A DNA stretch of 34,478 nucleotides, from assembly GCA_902798915.1 (NCBI GenBank), contig CADBYM010000038.1:1-34478 (forward strand). Direction: 5' to 3'. Of this stretch, positions 1 through 7,829 are shown piece after piece (the first letter of the stretch is position 1; each line of letters starts with the position of its first letter). The translations under genes and the position numbers were made by a program. The notes beneath the pieces were generated by a model. That model was not told the origin of the DNA. It worked only from the letters and a program-made list of their open reading frames with translations, and did no database searches. The stretch comes from an uncultured Coriobacteriaceae bacterium. GTDB taxonomy: Bacteria; Actinomycetota; Coriobacteriia; Coriobacteriales; Atopobiaceae.

Positions 1-108
1 GCCTCGCACACGGCTCGTTGCCATCCCTCCCGCCCGTTCGGATAGCTGCTAAAACGCCAGCCTCGAGACATGTGTTCGGCTGACTTCGAGATTCAACCTA
101 ATTCGATT

Positions 109-147
109 TGCGCACATTTTTGCGCACATTTTGAGAAATGTGCGCAC
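109..147. repeat. Left-end TGCGCAC repeats; candidate attL / integrase-binding site
   Basis: Two tandem 12-bp copies of TGCGCACATTTT (109-120, 121-132) are followed by an inverted copy (AAATGTGCGCAC, 136-147), 19 bp before the integrase start codon. The 15-mer TTTTTGCGCACATTT (117-131) recurs in the same orientation at 13211-13225, beside tRNA-fMet. Repeats next to int and at the far end of the gene block are what att cores or integrase arm sites look like. Which of the two they are cannot be decided here. The inverted copy may also be an operator for int. Confidence 0.6.
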
Positions 148-166
148 GACGATCTGAGGGGATAAC

Positions 167-1486
167 ATGGCGAAGAAGTACCGCGAGTATCACGAAGGAC
201 GCATACGACTCAAAGAGCTGGAACGAGGCAAACGCTACTCCGCACGCGTCCGTCTCAAGGACGAATACGGCAACCTCACGTCAAAATACTCGAAGTCGCG
301 CAGATGCGATGCGAGCGACAAAGCGACGGCTCTGTCACTCGCGTTGAAATACCAACGCGAGCTTGATAGGTCGAGCGTAACGGGCGACGACATCGACATC
401 ACCGTTGGCGAGTACGCACGACAATGGCATACGTCTCGCGACGAACAGGGCAAGGTGTCGAAGCTCACGACTCAGCGCACCGAAACCGAGATAAAGCGCA
501 TCGAGAAATACCTCGGGGGCGTAAAGCTTCGAGAGCTGACGTCCGAGACGCTCAACAGGGCGTACACACAAATGGCACGTGACGGCGTGTCGCCCTCGGG
601 ACGCTCGAAGACACACGGCCTCCTCAAGCAAATCTCGAGTCAAGCCTTCGCATCGGGACTCCTCGATCGCAACCCATGTGACGCGATCACGGGCATGTCA
701 AGACCGAAAGTGAGCGCGACCAAGCGCGATGAGCAACGCATAGACCAGGATGACCTCGTAAGACTCATCGACATATTGCAGAAAGAGCCTCAGGACGGAA
801 AAACGGTCGCACTTTGGCTCGGAGCGGTAACTGGCATGCGTCGCGGCGAGGTGCTGGCGCTGTCGTGGCGCGAGGTTGACCTCGAACAGGGCACCATCGT
901 CGTGAAATGGCAGCTCGGCAAGGAAGGCGTCCGCAAAGCGCCGAAGACCGAAAGCAGCACACGACTCGTGCGAATATGCGACAGCGAGGACGTTGACGTT
1001 GACGCGACGATTGCATACCTCAAACGCTGGAAGGAACGACAGATAGACGTTTTCGAGCACTTTGCCGAGACGTGCAGGAAAAAGGGCGATGTTAAAGGTT
1101 CGAGGCTTCTCTGGACGCCTGACGCGCCCGTGTGCAGCAACACGCGCTGCTCGTGGCAAGGCGTAGACAATTTCGGTCGTTGGCGACGTCAATGGTACGT
1201 CAAAAAAGGCTTCGGATACTACGACCACGAGGAAGAATACCGCGACGCAGCAGGGGTGCGCAGGATACGGAGAACAGGCTACCACGGACCGAACTTCCAC
1301 TCATTGCGACACACACAAGCCACCGTCCTGATTGGCAACGGCGCGGACGTGAAGGCAGTACAAGACCGGTTGGGCCATGCTCAAGCATCAACCACGCTCA
1401 ACATCTACGCTGAAGCACAAAAGTCCAAGGAACGAGCTACAGCATCCATGATGTCCCAACTGATAAGCGGCAAAAATGTGAGTTGA
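167..1486 (+). CDS. int: Tyrosine recombinase / integrase
   Basis: Site-specific DNA integrase of 439 aa that would integrate and excise the element. The tyrosine-recombinase residues are all visible: Arg in TGMRRGEVLAL (~225), Lys in KAPKTESSTR (~260), HSLRH (378-382), His in LGHA (~404) and the nucleophile Tyr in TLNIYAEA (~414). The N-terminal ~180 residues fit a SAM-like core-binding domain preceded by an arm-binding segment. An insertion at ~318-370 carries CSNTRC and many aromatic and charged residues, which is longer than in the simplest family members. The start is supported by GAGGGG 6 bp upstream. It is the only plus-strand gene of the element and converges on the cargo operon. It sits beside the left TGCGCAC repeats, the usual int-att arrangement. 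Confidence 0.93.
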   Translation: MAKKYREYHEGRIRLKELERGKRYSARVRLKDEYGNLTSKYSKSRRCDASDKATALSLALKYQRELDRSSVTGDDIDITVGEYARQWHTSRDEQGKVSKLTTQRTETEIKRIEKYLGGVKLRELTSETLNRAYTQMARDGVSPSGRSKTHGLLKQISSQAFASGLLDRNPCDAITGMSRPKVSATKRDEQRIDQDDLVRLIDILQKEPQDGKTVALWLGAVTGMRRGEVLALSWREVDLEQGTIVVKWQLGKEGVRKAPKTESSTRLVRICDSEDVDVDATIAYLKRWKERQIDVFEHFAETCRKKGDVKGSRLLWTPDAPVCSNTRCSWQGVDNFGRWRRQWYVKKGFGYYDHEEEYRDAAGVRRIRRTGYHGPNFHSLRHTQATVLIGNGADVKAVQDRLGHAQASTTLNIYAEAQKSKERATASMMSQLISGKNVS

Positions 1487-1498
1487 AACATGTGAATG

Positions 1499-1649
1499 AC
1501 CCGGCCCGAATGGGCCGGGTGCACGTCCTACGTCCGTCGCCCTTCGGGCGACGGACGTAGGACGTGTTCGGGTTCACTATCTGGGGGGCTATCGCCCCCC
1601 AGACCCCCAGCACACGAAAGACAGGCAGGGCTGGCCAAGGCCAGCCCTG
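1499..1649. terminator. Four consecutive perfect hairpins between convergent genes
   Basis: Four perfect inverted repeats lie in 150 bp: 9-bp arms 1499-1507/1512-1520; 21-bp arms 1522-1542/1546-1566 with a TTC loop; 9-bp arms 1581-1589/1594-1602; 11-bp arms 1626-1636/1639-1649. They separate the 3' ends of int (plus) and the helicase gene (minus), so a bidirectional transcription barrier is the simplest reading. None is followed by a clear T-run, so they are not textbook intrinsic terminators. See the finding on hairpin arrays. Confidence 0.5.
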
Positions 1650-1700
1650 TCAACCACACGAGGTCATCGCCTCGACCGCGACAGCCACCACGCGCAAACA

Positions 1701-4556
1701 TCAATCAAGACTCAAGAAGCCGCCCTCAAACGCGCCAGGAAACGCAAACTTACGCTCACGGCCACCGACACGAAGCGTGATATACCCCTCTTCCAAATCG
1801 ACAACCGAACCGACACCGAACGAACGATGACGCACCATGTCACCAACGTGGAGATTGTCGAGGTCCTCCATCGTCCAACCGTCGTCCTCTGGTTCGTGCT
1901 CAGGCTCAGGGGCGACCTCCACAGCCTCCTCCACGTCCTCAAGCTCCTCTGGCAACTCATCCTCGGGAACCTCGTCGGTCGTGAACCCAACCGCCTCCGT
2001 CAGCGTCTCTTGGAACGCCTCGACGCCGACGTACACGTCGCGCTTCTTCTCCTCCTCGTAGTCAGCCTCGGAGATAGACGTGGCGAACAGACCACGAGCC
2101 TCGCCAGCATGGCGATTGATGCCCGTGTAATTCAAACTAGAGTCCTCGTATCTGCGGAACAGGTACACTGACTCGTTCATCAGGTTCTCCTTGAACACAC
2201 CGATGTGAACCAACAGCTCGAAGTCCGCGACCGTGAGGCCCGTCACCCGCTGGAACAGCTCTGGTTCGAGCCTGTTGATGACGTCCCTCAAGCACGCCTC
2301 ACGAAAGTCAGTCAAGTACATGAACACCGGAATGCGGGTGGCGAACTTGACCAACACCTCCTGAACCTTGCTGCGCAGGCTCTTCATCTCCTTCTCCTCG
2401 TCGCTGAGCTGCCTCCTCTCCTTGGAGCTTAGCTTGTCCTTCTTCTTGGCCTTTTTCACGTTCTCGGAACGATTGATAATCGTCTCGATGACGTTGTTGC
2501 CGAGGCTGCGGAACGCCTCGATGCTCATGATGGCCCTCATGGCAGCATCATCGGCCATGACACGACGCAACGTTTCGTCATCGACATTGACCAACAGTGT
2601 ACACTCCCAACGACGCGCCAGCATGGTCGCCGACGTGCCGCTCATGGTCATGTCGAGGATCTGCGACGCCGACACCTGCGTCATGACGGCGCCATCGTAT
2701 GCCAGCACAGGCAGGAACTTGATGAACTCGGCAACGACCTTCTCCGGGTTCTCGCCTGACGTGGCGAGCTTCGTGGAGTACTCGGCCACCATGGACAGGG
2801 CACGGTCGAGCGCGAAGTCGAAGACGTAGACCTGCTCCTTCATGATCTCACGTCGCGGTCCACCGTCATACTCAAGGTCAACCTCCCACGGCGACTGCAC
2901 TCGGAACGCCGCCTGGAAGTACGTCTCGGGCGACTTGAGGTTGCGCAGCATGAAGATGCCGCCCCACGGACGAACAGTGACGCCCGTGGTCAGCTTACCG
3001 CAGGTCAGCGTTATGCTCTTCGTCTTCAACGGGTCGCCCATGGCCTTGCGAACAGGAGGCAAGGCGTCGAGACCCGTGCCAGCCTCAGCACCGGCGCAAA
3101 CGACCACATTGTAGTCACGGTAGAACGCGTTCTGCTTCTCGGCCAACAGGTTCGCCATGGCATAGCAGGAATCGACGTTCGGCATGAACCACAGCGTGTG
3201 CGTGAGCGTCCCCAACAGGTTGATGTCGGAGAACGGCAGAGGCGGCTTTTCCTTGCCCATCTTGAGCATGTCCGCGGCCTGCACCTTGTACGAGCCACGT
3301 ATGAGGTCGAGCCACTTCTGCACGTACTCCTTGAACTTGAACTGCGCGGACTTCTTCTTGCCCGTCGTGGAGAAGAACGCGTTCAAGTCAAACTGGTCAT
3401 ACTCCCCGCCACGTGCGATCTTGGTTATCTCGTCCGGCACCTTGTACGTCATCATGACCACGCGTGGAAGCGCCGCGTACGGGTTCGGCTCGCCCGCATG
3501 CTCGACGTGCCAGCGCTGCTTGGCATCCTGCTCGTCGGAGTACGTCCACGAGAATATCTGCTCCTCGATAAACTCGCCGGAGTTCAGTGCCCTAAACGGC
3601 GTGCCTGACAGGTACAGGTAGAACCGCGACGTGATAGGCAGGTCACGCTCGTCAAGGTTGTTGCCCTTGACAGCGGCCTCAGCCTGGTTCGCGTCGGCGT
3701 CCACGTCCTCCTCGGAGGCCATGTTGAAGAGCTGGCGCGCCGAGTCTCGCCATGCGCCGAAGTGGTACTCGTCAAAGATGACGAGATCCCAGTCCTCAAG
3801 ATGCACCCACTCGTTACGAGGCTTGATACCGCCCGTCGCCTTGTCATAGCCGAGGAAGTCCTGGAACGATCCGAAGCAGACGATGGGCTTGGACGTGTCG
3901 CAGTCCTCATACTGCAAGCCGTCACGCGAGACGAACTGCCAACCATCGAAATCGATGTGCGTCTCCAAGTCCTCCTGCCATGCGTCCTCGACGGCAGGCT
4001 TGAACGTAAGGACGAGGACGCGCGTAAAGCCCATGCGCTTCGCGAGCTCGTAGGCGGCGAACGTCTTGCCGAAGCGCATCTTGCAGTTCCAGAGGAACTT
4101 CGGAGACTGGACGCCGATTCGCTCCATTTCGGTATAGTACAGCTCCGTGCGCTTGACAGCGTGTTGCTGCTCAGGCCTCATCGGGAAGTCGTTGACCCTC
4201 TCGCGCTGGTAGTTCATACGGTCGCGCACGTTCAGCCACGCGTTGCGAACGTCATTCGGCGTGCAGCGGTACCATTCGCCACCCATGCATTCGCAACCCA
4301 TGGCATCGAGTTGCGCGTGAACGGCGTGGTCCATGAACGACGTTCCGTCGTTGCGCATGGCAGACTCAGCGAAGACGATCCTGTACGGCTTGCCTTCGCC
4401 GGGCTGGATGACGGGAAACTGTTGTGCCACGCGTGTTTCCACGTCGATAGCCGTGTAACCGACTTTGAGAATGCCTTTATGAAGTGGGTTCTTGTCCTCA
4501 TAAGCATAGATGGCCGGACGCGCAGAGGAACGTTGGGGAAAGGTGACCTTAGGCAT
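1701..4556 (-). CDS. GIY-YIG nuclease / SF2 helicase / Tudor-like fusion (restriction-type)
   Basis: A 951-aa protein with three recognisable parts. Residues ~15-110 look like a T5orf172-type GIY-YIG domain: AIYAY, LKVGYT, VETRV, then DHAVHAQL and GEWYRC. Residues ~125-560 are a superfamily 2 helicase core: Walker A-like CKMRFGKT (158-165), DEYH box (262-265), LSGTPFRAL (motif III), and QAAFRVQSPW (motif VI). A charged Lys/Glu-rich stretch and an acidic Glu/Pro region follow. The last ~50 residues (GDMVRHRSFGVGSV) resemble the UvrD/PcrA C-terminal Tudor domain. It starts 9 nt after the stop of the upstream methyltransferase, with TAGGTGG as ribosome site. ATG at 4556 is preferred; GTG at 4565 is possible. 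By family logic it is the translocase/nuclease of a restriction-modification system. Cleavage activity is inferred. Confidence 0.82.
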   Translation of the reverse strand: MPKVTFPQRSSARPAIYAYEDKNPLHKGILKVGYTAIDVETRVAQQFPVIQPGEGKPYRIVFAESAMRNDGTSFMDHAVHAQLDAMGCECMGGEWYRCTPNDVRNAWLNVRDRMNYQRERVNDFPMRPEQQHAVKRTELYYTEMERIGVQSPKFLWNCKMRFGKTFAAYELAKRMGFTRVLVLTFKPAVEDAWQEDLETHIDFDGWQFVSRDGLQYEDCDTSKPIVCFGSFQDFLGYDKATGGIKPRNEWVHLEDWDLVIFDEYHFGAWRDSARQLFNMASEEDVDADANQAEAAVKGNNLDERDLPITSRFYLYLSGTPFRALNSGEFIEEQIFSWTYSDEQDAKQRWHVEHAGEPNPYAALPRVVMMTYKVPDEITKIARGGEYDQFDLNAFFSTTGKKKSAQFKFKEYVQKWLDLIRGSYKVQAADMLKMGKEKPPLPFSDINLLGTLTHTLWFMPNVDSCYAMANLLAEKQNAFYRDYNVVVCAGAEAGTGLDALPPVRKAMGDPLKTKSITLTCGKLTTGVTVRPWGGIFMLRNLKSPETYFQAAFRVQSPWEVDLEYDGGPRREIMKEQVYVFDFALDRALSMVAEYSTKLATSGENPEKVVAEFIKFLPVLAYDGAVMTQVSASQILDMTMSGTSATMLARRWECTLLVNVDDETLRRVMADDAAMRAIMSIEAFRSLGNNVIETIINRSENVKKAKKKDKLSSKERRQLSDEEKEMKSLRSKVQEVLVKFATRIPVFMYLTDFREACLRDVINRLEPELFQRVTGLTVADFELLVHIGVFKENLMNESVYLFRRYEDSSLNYTGINRHAGEARGLFATSISEADYEEEKKRDVYVGVEAFQETLTEAVGFTTDEVPEDELPEELEDVEEAVEVAPEPEHEPEDDGWTMEDLDNLHVGDMVRHRSFGVGSVVDLEEGYITLRVGGRERKFAFPGAFEGGFLSLD

Positions 4557-4565
4557 CGCTACCAC

Positions 4566-6164
4566 CTATTTCACGGGGAATTCTTTGATGGTTGACTCGA
4601 TATATCGAGTCTCTTCATCTGTCAGACCAAAGTACTCGTAGAGACTCTTATCATCAACAGCTTGGCCGTCATCGAGCCAAGGAACGAACATAAAGCAGCC
4701 CTTCGAGATGTTCTGAGTCGGAGTAGCCTGCCAAATTAGAAAACGAACGAAGCGAGTACGCAGGTATTCGGCAAGGCGCTTCGCTTCACGTTCGCTATCA
4801 AATGCGTCAACAACAAGATATGTCTCACTACAGACCGTCTTCGGCGGTAAAACCTCAATAACAGTCAGCATCTTCCGTAGTCCCTGCTTGTCAGTCTGAC
4901 CAGCATGTTCAGCGGCTGCCTTGGAAATGATGACTTTCCACTTGTCTACCATCTCCTTACCGCTCACCACGCGATTACTGTCAATTCTCTCAAGGCCACC
5001 ACGCCATCGATAGCCAAAGTCGCCATTCTTGTCAGGAAAGTCAGACCCGATACCAAATGGACGACGTGGACGAACTACAGCATCAAAGAATTGGGAACTA
5101 CAACGCTTTACCTTACGGATTATCTCAACCGCCGTCTTCCCAGGTATCAAAACCGGATACTCATCAAGAGCACGGACAGAAACATTAACACCGAGCGGCT
5201 CATGTGTTTCCATCTCACAAAGTCCTTGTTCGTCCCGCGACCACAGGAAATAGCAGACACCACCAGCTATATCCACGCCGTTGAAACACTCGCGTGAATC
5301 GTTGTATGTGACCAGCTTCTTCATGCGCTTATCAGCCAGCATAGAGGCTCTGAACACATCCAAGCCCTTGCCGCCAGAATACCAACGAGCAGGAACAATC
5401 ATAGACAAGTAACGGGGCCTCAACTTCATCGCCTGTTGGATAAACATCTGGTATATTGGTCGCGCGCTACTTCCAGTACCTCCCCCGTCATTAACCTGAT
5501 ACGGAGGATTGCCAACAATCACGTCAAACTGCATATCCGGATAAATCCTTTCGGGCCTTTGCGTGTGGATCAGTTCATACGCATACGTCTCATCACTTGT
5601 ACGGTTCTCCTCAATCTCTTTCCGTGTAGCACCGCACCATTTACACTTTTCCTTCCCTTTCGGCCCTTCCCACGCATGCTGTAGGCTCTTGAACCTAATG
5701 TTCCCGCTCGTATCCGAGAACTGCACCACCGAATACGGACTGTTCGCCCACTTGGAGCAGTACAAAGAACGCCTGCTCATCAGAGCTGTCAGTTCGGTGA
5801 TCCCGATGCCATATATCTGCTCATGAAATATGTGGTCGAGCACCTTTTGCAGTCGATACAGGTATGCCTCGTCGGACCCATCCAAGTCCTCGCCAGCGAT
5901 GCGCTTCGCGTCAATCTGCGCCGTACGATACTCGAAGTCTGGCAGCTGACCACGAATAAGGCGCTTGGCTATCTCGCGAAGGAACACACCAGACTTCGAG
6001 CATGGATCCAAGAACTTCGCCGTCGTGCTCAGCCATATCGACTCAGGCAACATGTTGAGTACTTGGTTCGCCAGCTCGGGAGGCGTGAAGACCTCGTCGT
6101 TCGACAGGTTCGCCAGACAAGAAAGAACGTCGGGATTGTACACCGACGCGAACAGATCAGCCAT
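4566..6164 (-). CDS. Eco57I/TaqI-like N6-adenine DNA methyltransferase with zinc knuckle
   Basis: A 532-aa protein. It has an N-terminal EVFTPPE motif (24-30), a SAM-binding motif I of the variant form FLDPCSKSGVFL (51-62) and the catalytic NPPY (219-222) of N6-adenine methyltransferases. CKWCG (174-178) suggests a small zinc-binding insert. The C-terminal ~250 residues lack methylase motifs and probably form a TaqI/Eco57I-like target-recognition domain. The chosen ATG overlaps the stop of the upstream small methylase by 8 nt (ATGGCTGA) and has GGGAGGT ahead of it, so the two genes are translationally coupled. A longer reading to 6281 is rejected because it overlaps the upstream gene without a better ribosome site. 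Expected role: modification and target recognition for the helicase-nuclease downstream. Confidence 0.83.
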   Translation of the reverse strand: MADLFASVYNPDVLSCLANLSNDEVFTPPELANQVLNMLPESIWLSTTAKFLDPCSKSGVFLREIAKRLIRGQLPDFEYRTAQIDAKRIAGEDLDGSDEAYLYRLQKVLDHIFHEQIYGIGITELTALMSRRSLYCSKWANSPYSVVQFSDTSGNIRFKSLQHAWEGPKGKEKCKWCGATRKEIEENRTSDETYAYELIHTQRPERIYPDMQFDVIVGNPPYQVNDGGGTGSSARPIYQMFIQQAMKLRPRYLSMIVPARWYSGGKGLDVFRASMLADKRMKKLVTYNDSRECFNGVDIAGGVCYFLWSRDEQGLCEMETHEPLGVNVSVRALDEYPVLIPGKTAVEIIRKVKRCSSQFFDAVVRPRRPFGIGSDFPDKNGDFGYRWRGGLERIDSNRVVSGKEMVDKWKVIISKAAAEHAGQTDKQGLRKMLTVIEVLPPKTVCSETYLVVDAFDSEREAKRLAEYLRTRFVRFLIWQATPTQNISKGCFMFVPWLDDGQAVDDKSLYEYFGLTDEETRYIESTIKEFPVK

Positions 6165-6816
6165 CCTGGGCCACCTCCCACCAATTTCGCAGCGGATACT
6201 CTCGCACCGCCTTCGGGACCAACTCGTTACGAGACTCATCATACTCCGTGTTGAGCGAGTCAAAGAGGCCCAGCTGCTCACCCACCTTGGCGTTCGCTGC
6301 CAACAAATGCGCGAGCTGGTAGTCGCGCCGCTTCACCCGGTCGCCACGAACAAACGACCACTCAGCGAACGTTGTAGGCGTGCCATCGGCCTGTGACATC
6401 GTAAGTGCGTCACCTGTGAGGATGTTCTTCGAGAGGACGAAGCGCACCGACTCCCTAAATAAGCCATCGACAGCGAAGGGATGCGAATCGCAAACGAACT
6501 TGTACAAACGCTCACGACAGGCGCAGGTATTGTCCTCAAGCAGCTCGACGCCATAGATAGAGGACACCGCCAGCCATGCATAATGCTGCCAGTCGGACTT
6601 GTTACTGCCGTACTTCGAGGTCACCACGTCGAACTTGCGCCGCAAGACCTCGATGAGGAAATTGCCGTCACCGCAGGCAGGCTCCAAGAAACGCGACTCG
6701 ATGCGCTCGGTCTCGGCCTTCACCATGTCAAGCATGGCATTGACCTCGCGCTCATTCGTAAACACCTCACCATGGTCTTGAACGCGTTTGCGTGACTTAA
6801 TCTGGGTCTTCGCCAC
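6157..6816 (-). CDS. Small class I SAM-dependent DNA methyltransferase-like subunit
   Basis: A 219-aa protein with GEVFTNEREVNAML (16-29) and a clear SAM-binding motif I, FLEPACGDGNFL (43-54). Both motifs parallel those of the 532-aa neighbour. No NPPY catalytic motif is present, so it may be a SAM-binding or structural partner instead of an independent methylase. The start chosen is GTG at 6816 with GGGGGTGA a few bases upstream; an in-frame TTG at 6858 has no ribosome site. It is the first gene of a three-gene minus-strand unit (small methylase, large methylase, helicase-nuclease) with overlapping or near-touching ends, so the products probably act as one complex. Confidence 0.75.
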   Translation of the reverse strand: MAKTQIKSRKRVQDHGEVFTNEREVNAMLDMVKAETERIESRFLEPACGDGNFLIEVLRRKFDVVTSKYGSNKSDWQHYAWLAVSSIYGVELLEDNTCACRERLYKFVCDSHPFAVDGLFRESVRFVLSKNILTGDALTMSQADGTPTTFAEWSFVRGDRVKRRDYQLAHLLAANAKVGEQLGLFDSLNTEYDESRNELVPKAVREYPLRNWWEVAQDG

Positions 6817-6902
6817 CTCAATCACCCCCAACCGTGTGCCCTGATGTACTCGTCGCAAGCCAGGCGCACGAACACCGACAACCCGAGGCCATGAGTCCTC
6901 AT

Positions 6903-7154
6903 CTACTCATCCCATCCCATCTGCTTGATGTAGAAGTCCAACGCGAGACGCACCATCTGCGACAACGCGATGCCGTGACGCTGCGCGACCCGCATGTAAC
7001 GCGCCTTCTCGTCCTTCGTCATCGTCACCTGCGCCACAGCCCTCGTCCTCGCGGGAACGGGCTCCACGTCGCCCCGCAACCCGTCCCTCGTCCTGTCATG
7101 CTCAGCCGCGACCTCACTCGCCACGGACGCGAAAAAGTCGATGTCAGACGCCAT
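6903..7154 (-). CDS. Ribbon-helix-helix DNA-binding protein, ParA partner
   Basis: An 83-aa protein. The C-terminal half (AQVTMTKDEKARYM followed by two amphipathic helices around SQMVRLALDFYIKQ) fits a ribbon-helix-helix fold of the CopG/Arc type. The N-terminal ~35 residues look flexible. It starts 42 nt after the parA stop with GGGAGGGGTG as ribosome site. A Walker-type ParA followed by a small RHH protein is the architecture of type Ib partition systems, where the RHH protein binds the centromere/operator and regulates its own operon. The repeat cluster 7771-7813 just upstream of parA is the obvious target. The DNA-binding assignment is by fold pattern; the binding site is inferred. Confidence 0.7.
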   Translation of the reverse strand: MASDIDFFASVASEVAAEHDRTRDGLRGDVEPVPARTRAVAQVTMTKDEKARYMRVAQRHGIALSQMVRLALDFYIKQMGWDE

Positions 7155-7196
7155 GTGTCACCCCTCCCACGACAACAACCACGACACAAGACCATA

Positions 7197-7745
7197 TCAC
7201 GCGACACCAGCGAGCTCAGCAACCGTCCAGCCCAGCGACTCAACCGCCTCGGTCGCACGACCCAAACGGTCATGCCCGACCACCGAGCGACCCCTCGCAG
7301 CAGCCTGCACAATAGCCTCGGACTGCGGCACATAGACGACGTCGTCAGCGACGTTCTGAGCCTCCAACCACTTCGAGAACGCCGTCGCGACCATGTAGCC
7401 GTTCATCCCATTCACAGCCACAACGATTGGCGCGCGAGACACGTCATGGATCACGTCAATCGTGCGCAGGAAAGGCTCCGTGTCCGCAGGAGTCGGACGA
7501 ACCGGGACGACAACGACCTGCGACCGCTCGATCGTCTCCCTAAGACGTGCGTCAAGACGACCCGGGGTGTCGACCAACACGACGTCAGGATCGCTCACCA
7601 CGTTCGACCCGTCCCGATACTGACCATCAAGATCATAGAGCGAGACGCGACGACCCAGACGCTCGAAGAAGTGCCTCAACTCGTTCGCCAGCGTGGTCTT
7701 GCCCACGCCGCCCTTCTCGCAGACGAGCGACACCACCACCGCCAT
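7197..7745 (-). CDS. parA: ParA-family partition ATPase
   Basis: A 182-aa P-loop ATPase with a deviant Walker A, CEKGGVGKTTLAN (~8-20), and a switch region VVLVDTPGR. This is the short ParA form without an N-terminal HTH, as in type Ib plasmid partition modules. It would segregate the excised or replicating form of the element together with the RHH protein encoded 42 nt downstream. The start was placed at ATG 7745, which has GAGGGGGTG ahead of it and puts the first beta-strand at the N-terminus. A 27-residue upstream extension would read through the operator repeats and is rejected. Confidence 0.88.
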   Translation of the reverse strand: MAVVVSLVCEKGGVGKTTLANELRHFFERLGRRVSLYDLDGQYRDGSNVVSDPDVVLVDTPGRLDARLRETIERSQVVVVPVRPTPADTEPFLRTIDVIHDVSRAPIVVAVNGMNGYMVATAFSKWLEAQNVADDVVYVPQSEAIVQAAARGRSVVGHDRLGRATEAVESLGWTVAELAGVA

Positions 7746-7770
7746 GCCACAACACCCCCTCAATGCAGAA

Positions 7771-7813
7771 GTCATTACCGAGTAATGACTATAGTAATTA
7801 CTAGAGTAATGAC
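7771..7813. promoter_or_regulatory. GTAATKAC operator/centromere-like repeats upstream of parA
   Basis: Four 8-bp units: GTCATTAC (7771-7778), GTAATGAC (7782-7789), GTAATTAC (7794-7801) and GTAATGAC (7806-7813). The first two form an inverted repeat with a 3-bp gap. They sit between the mob stop and the parA start. AT-rich short iterated half-sites next to a ParA-RHH pair are typical of autoregulatory centromere/operator sites. Related sequences occur at 9672-9681 (TTACTAGTAA) and 9737-9747 (GTCGTTACTCG). Confidence 0.6.
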
Positions 7814-7829
7814 TGTCAACGCTCACCTG

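Noticed and set aside
1..108. Partial tRNA copy as attL
   Set aside because: No segment resembling the tRNA-fMet 3' half was found; only the TGCGCAC repeats match the right end.
1499..1649. Reading the palindromes as a CRISPR array
   Set aside because: The stems have different sequences and irregular spacing; there are no identical repeats separated by spacers and no cas genes.
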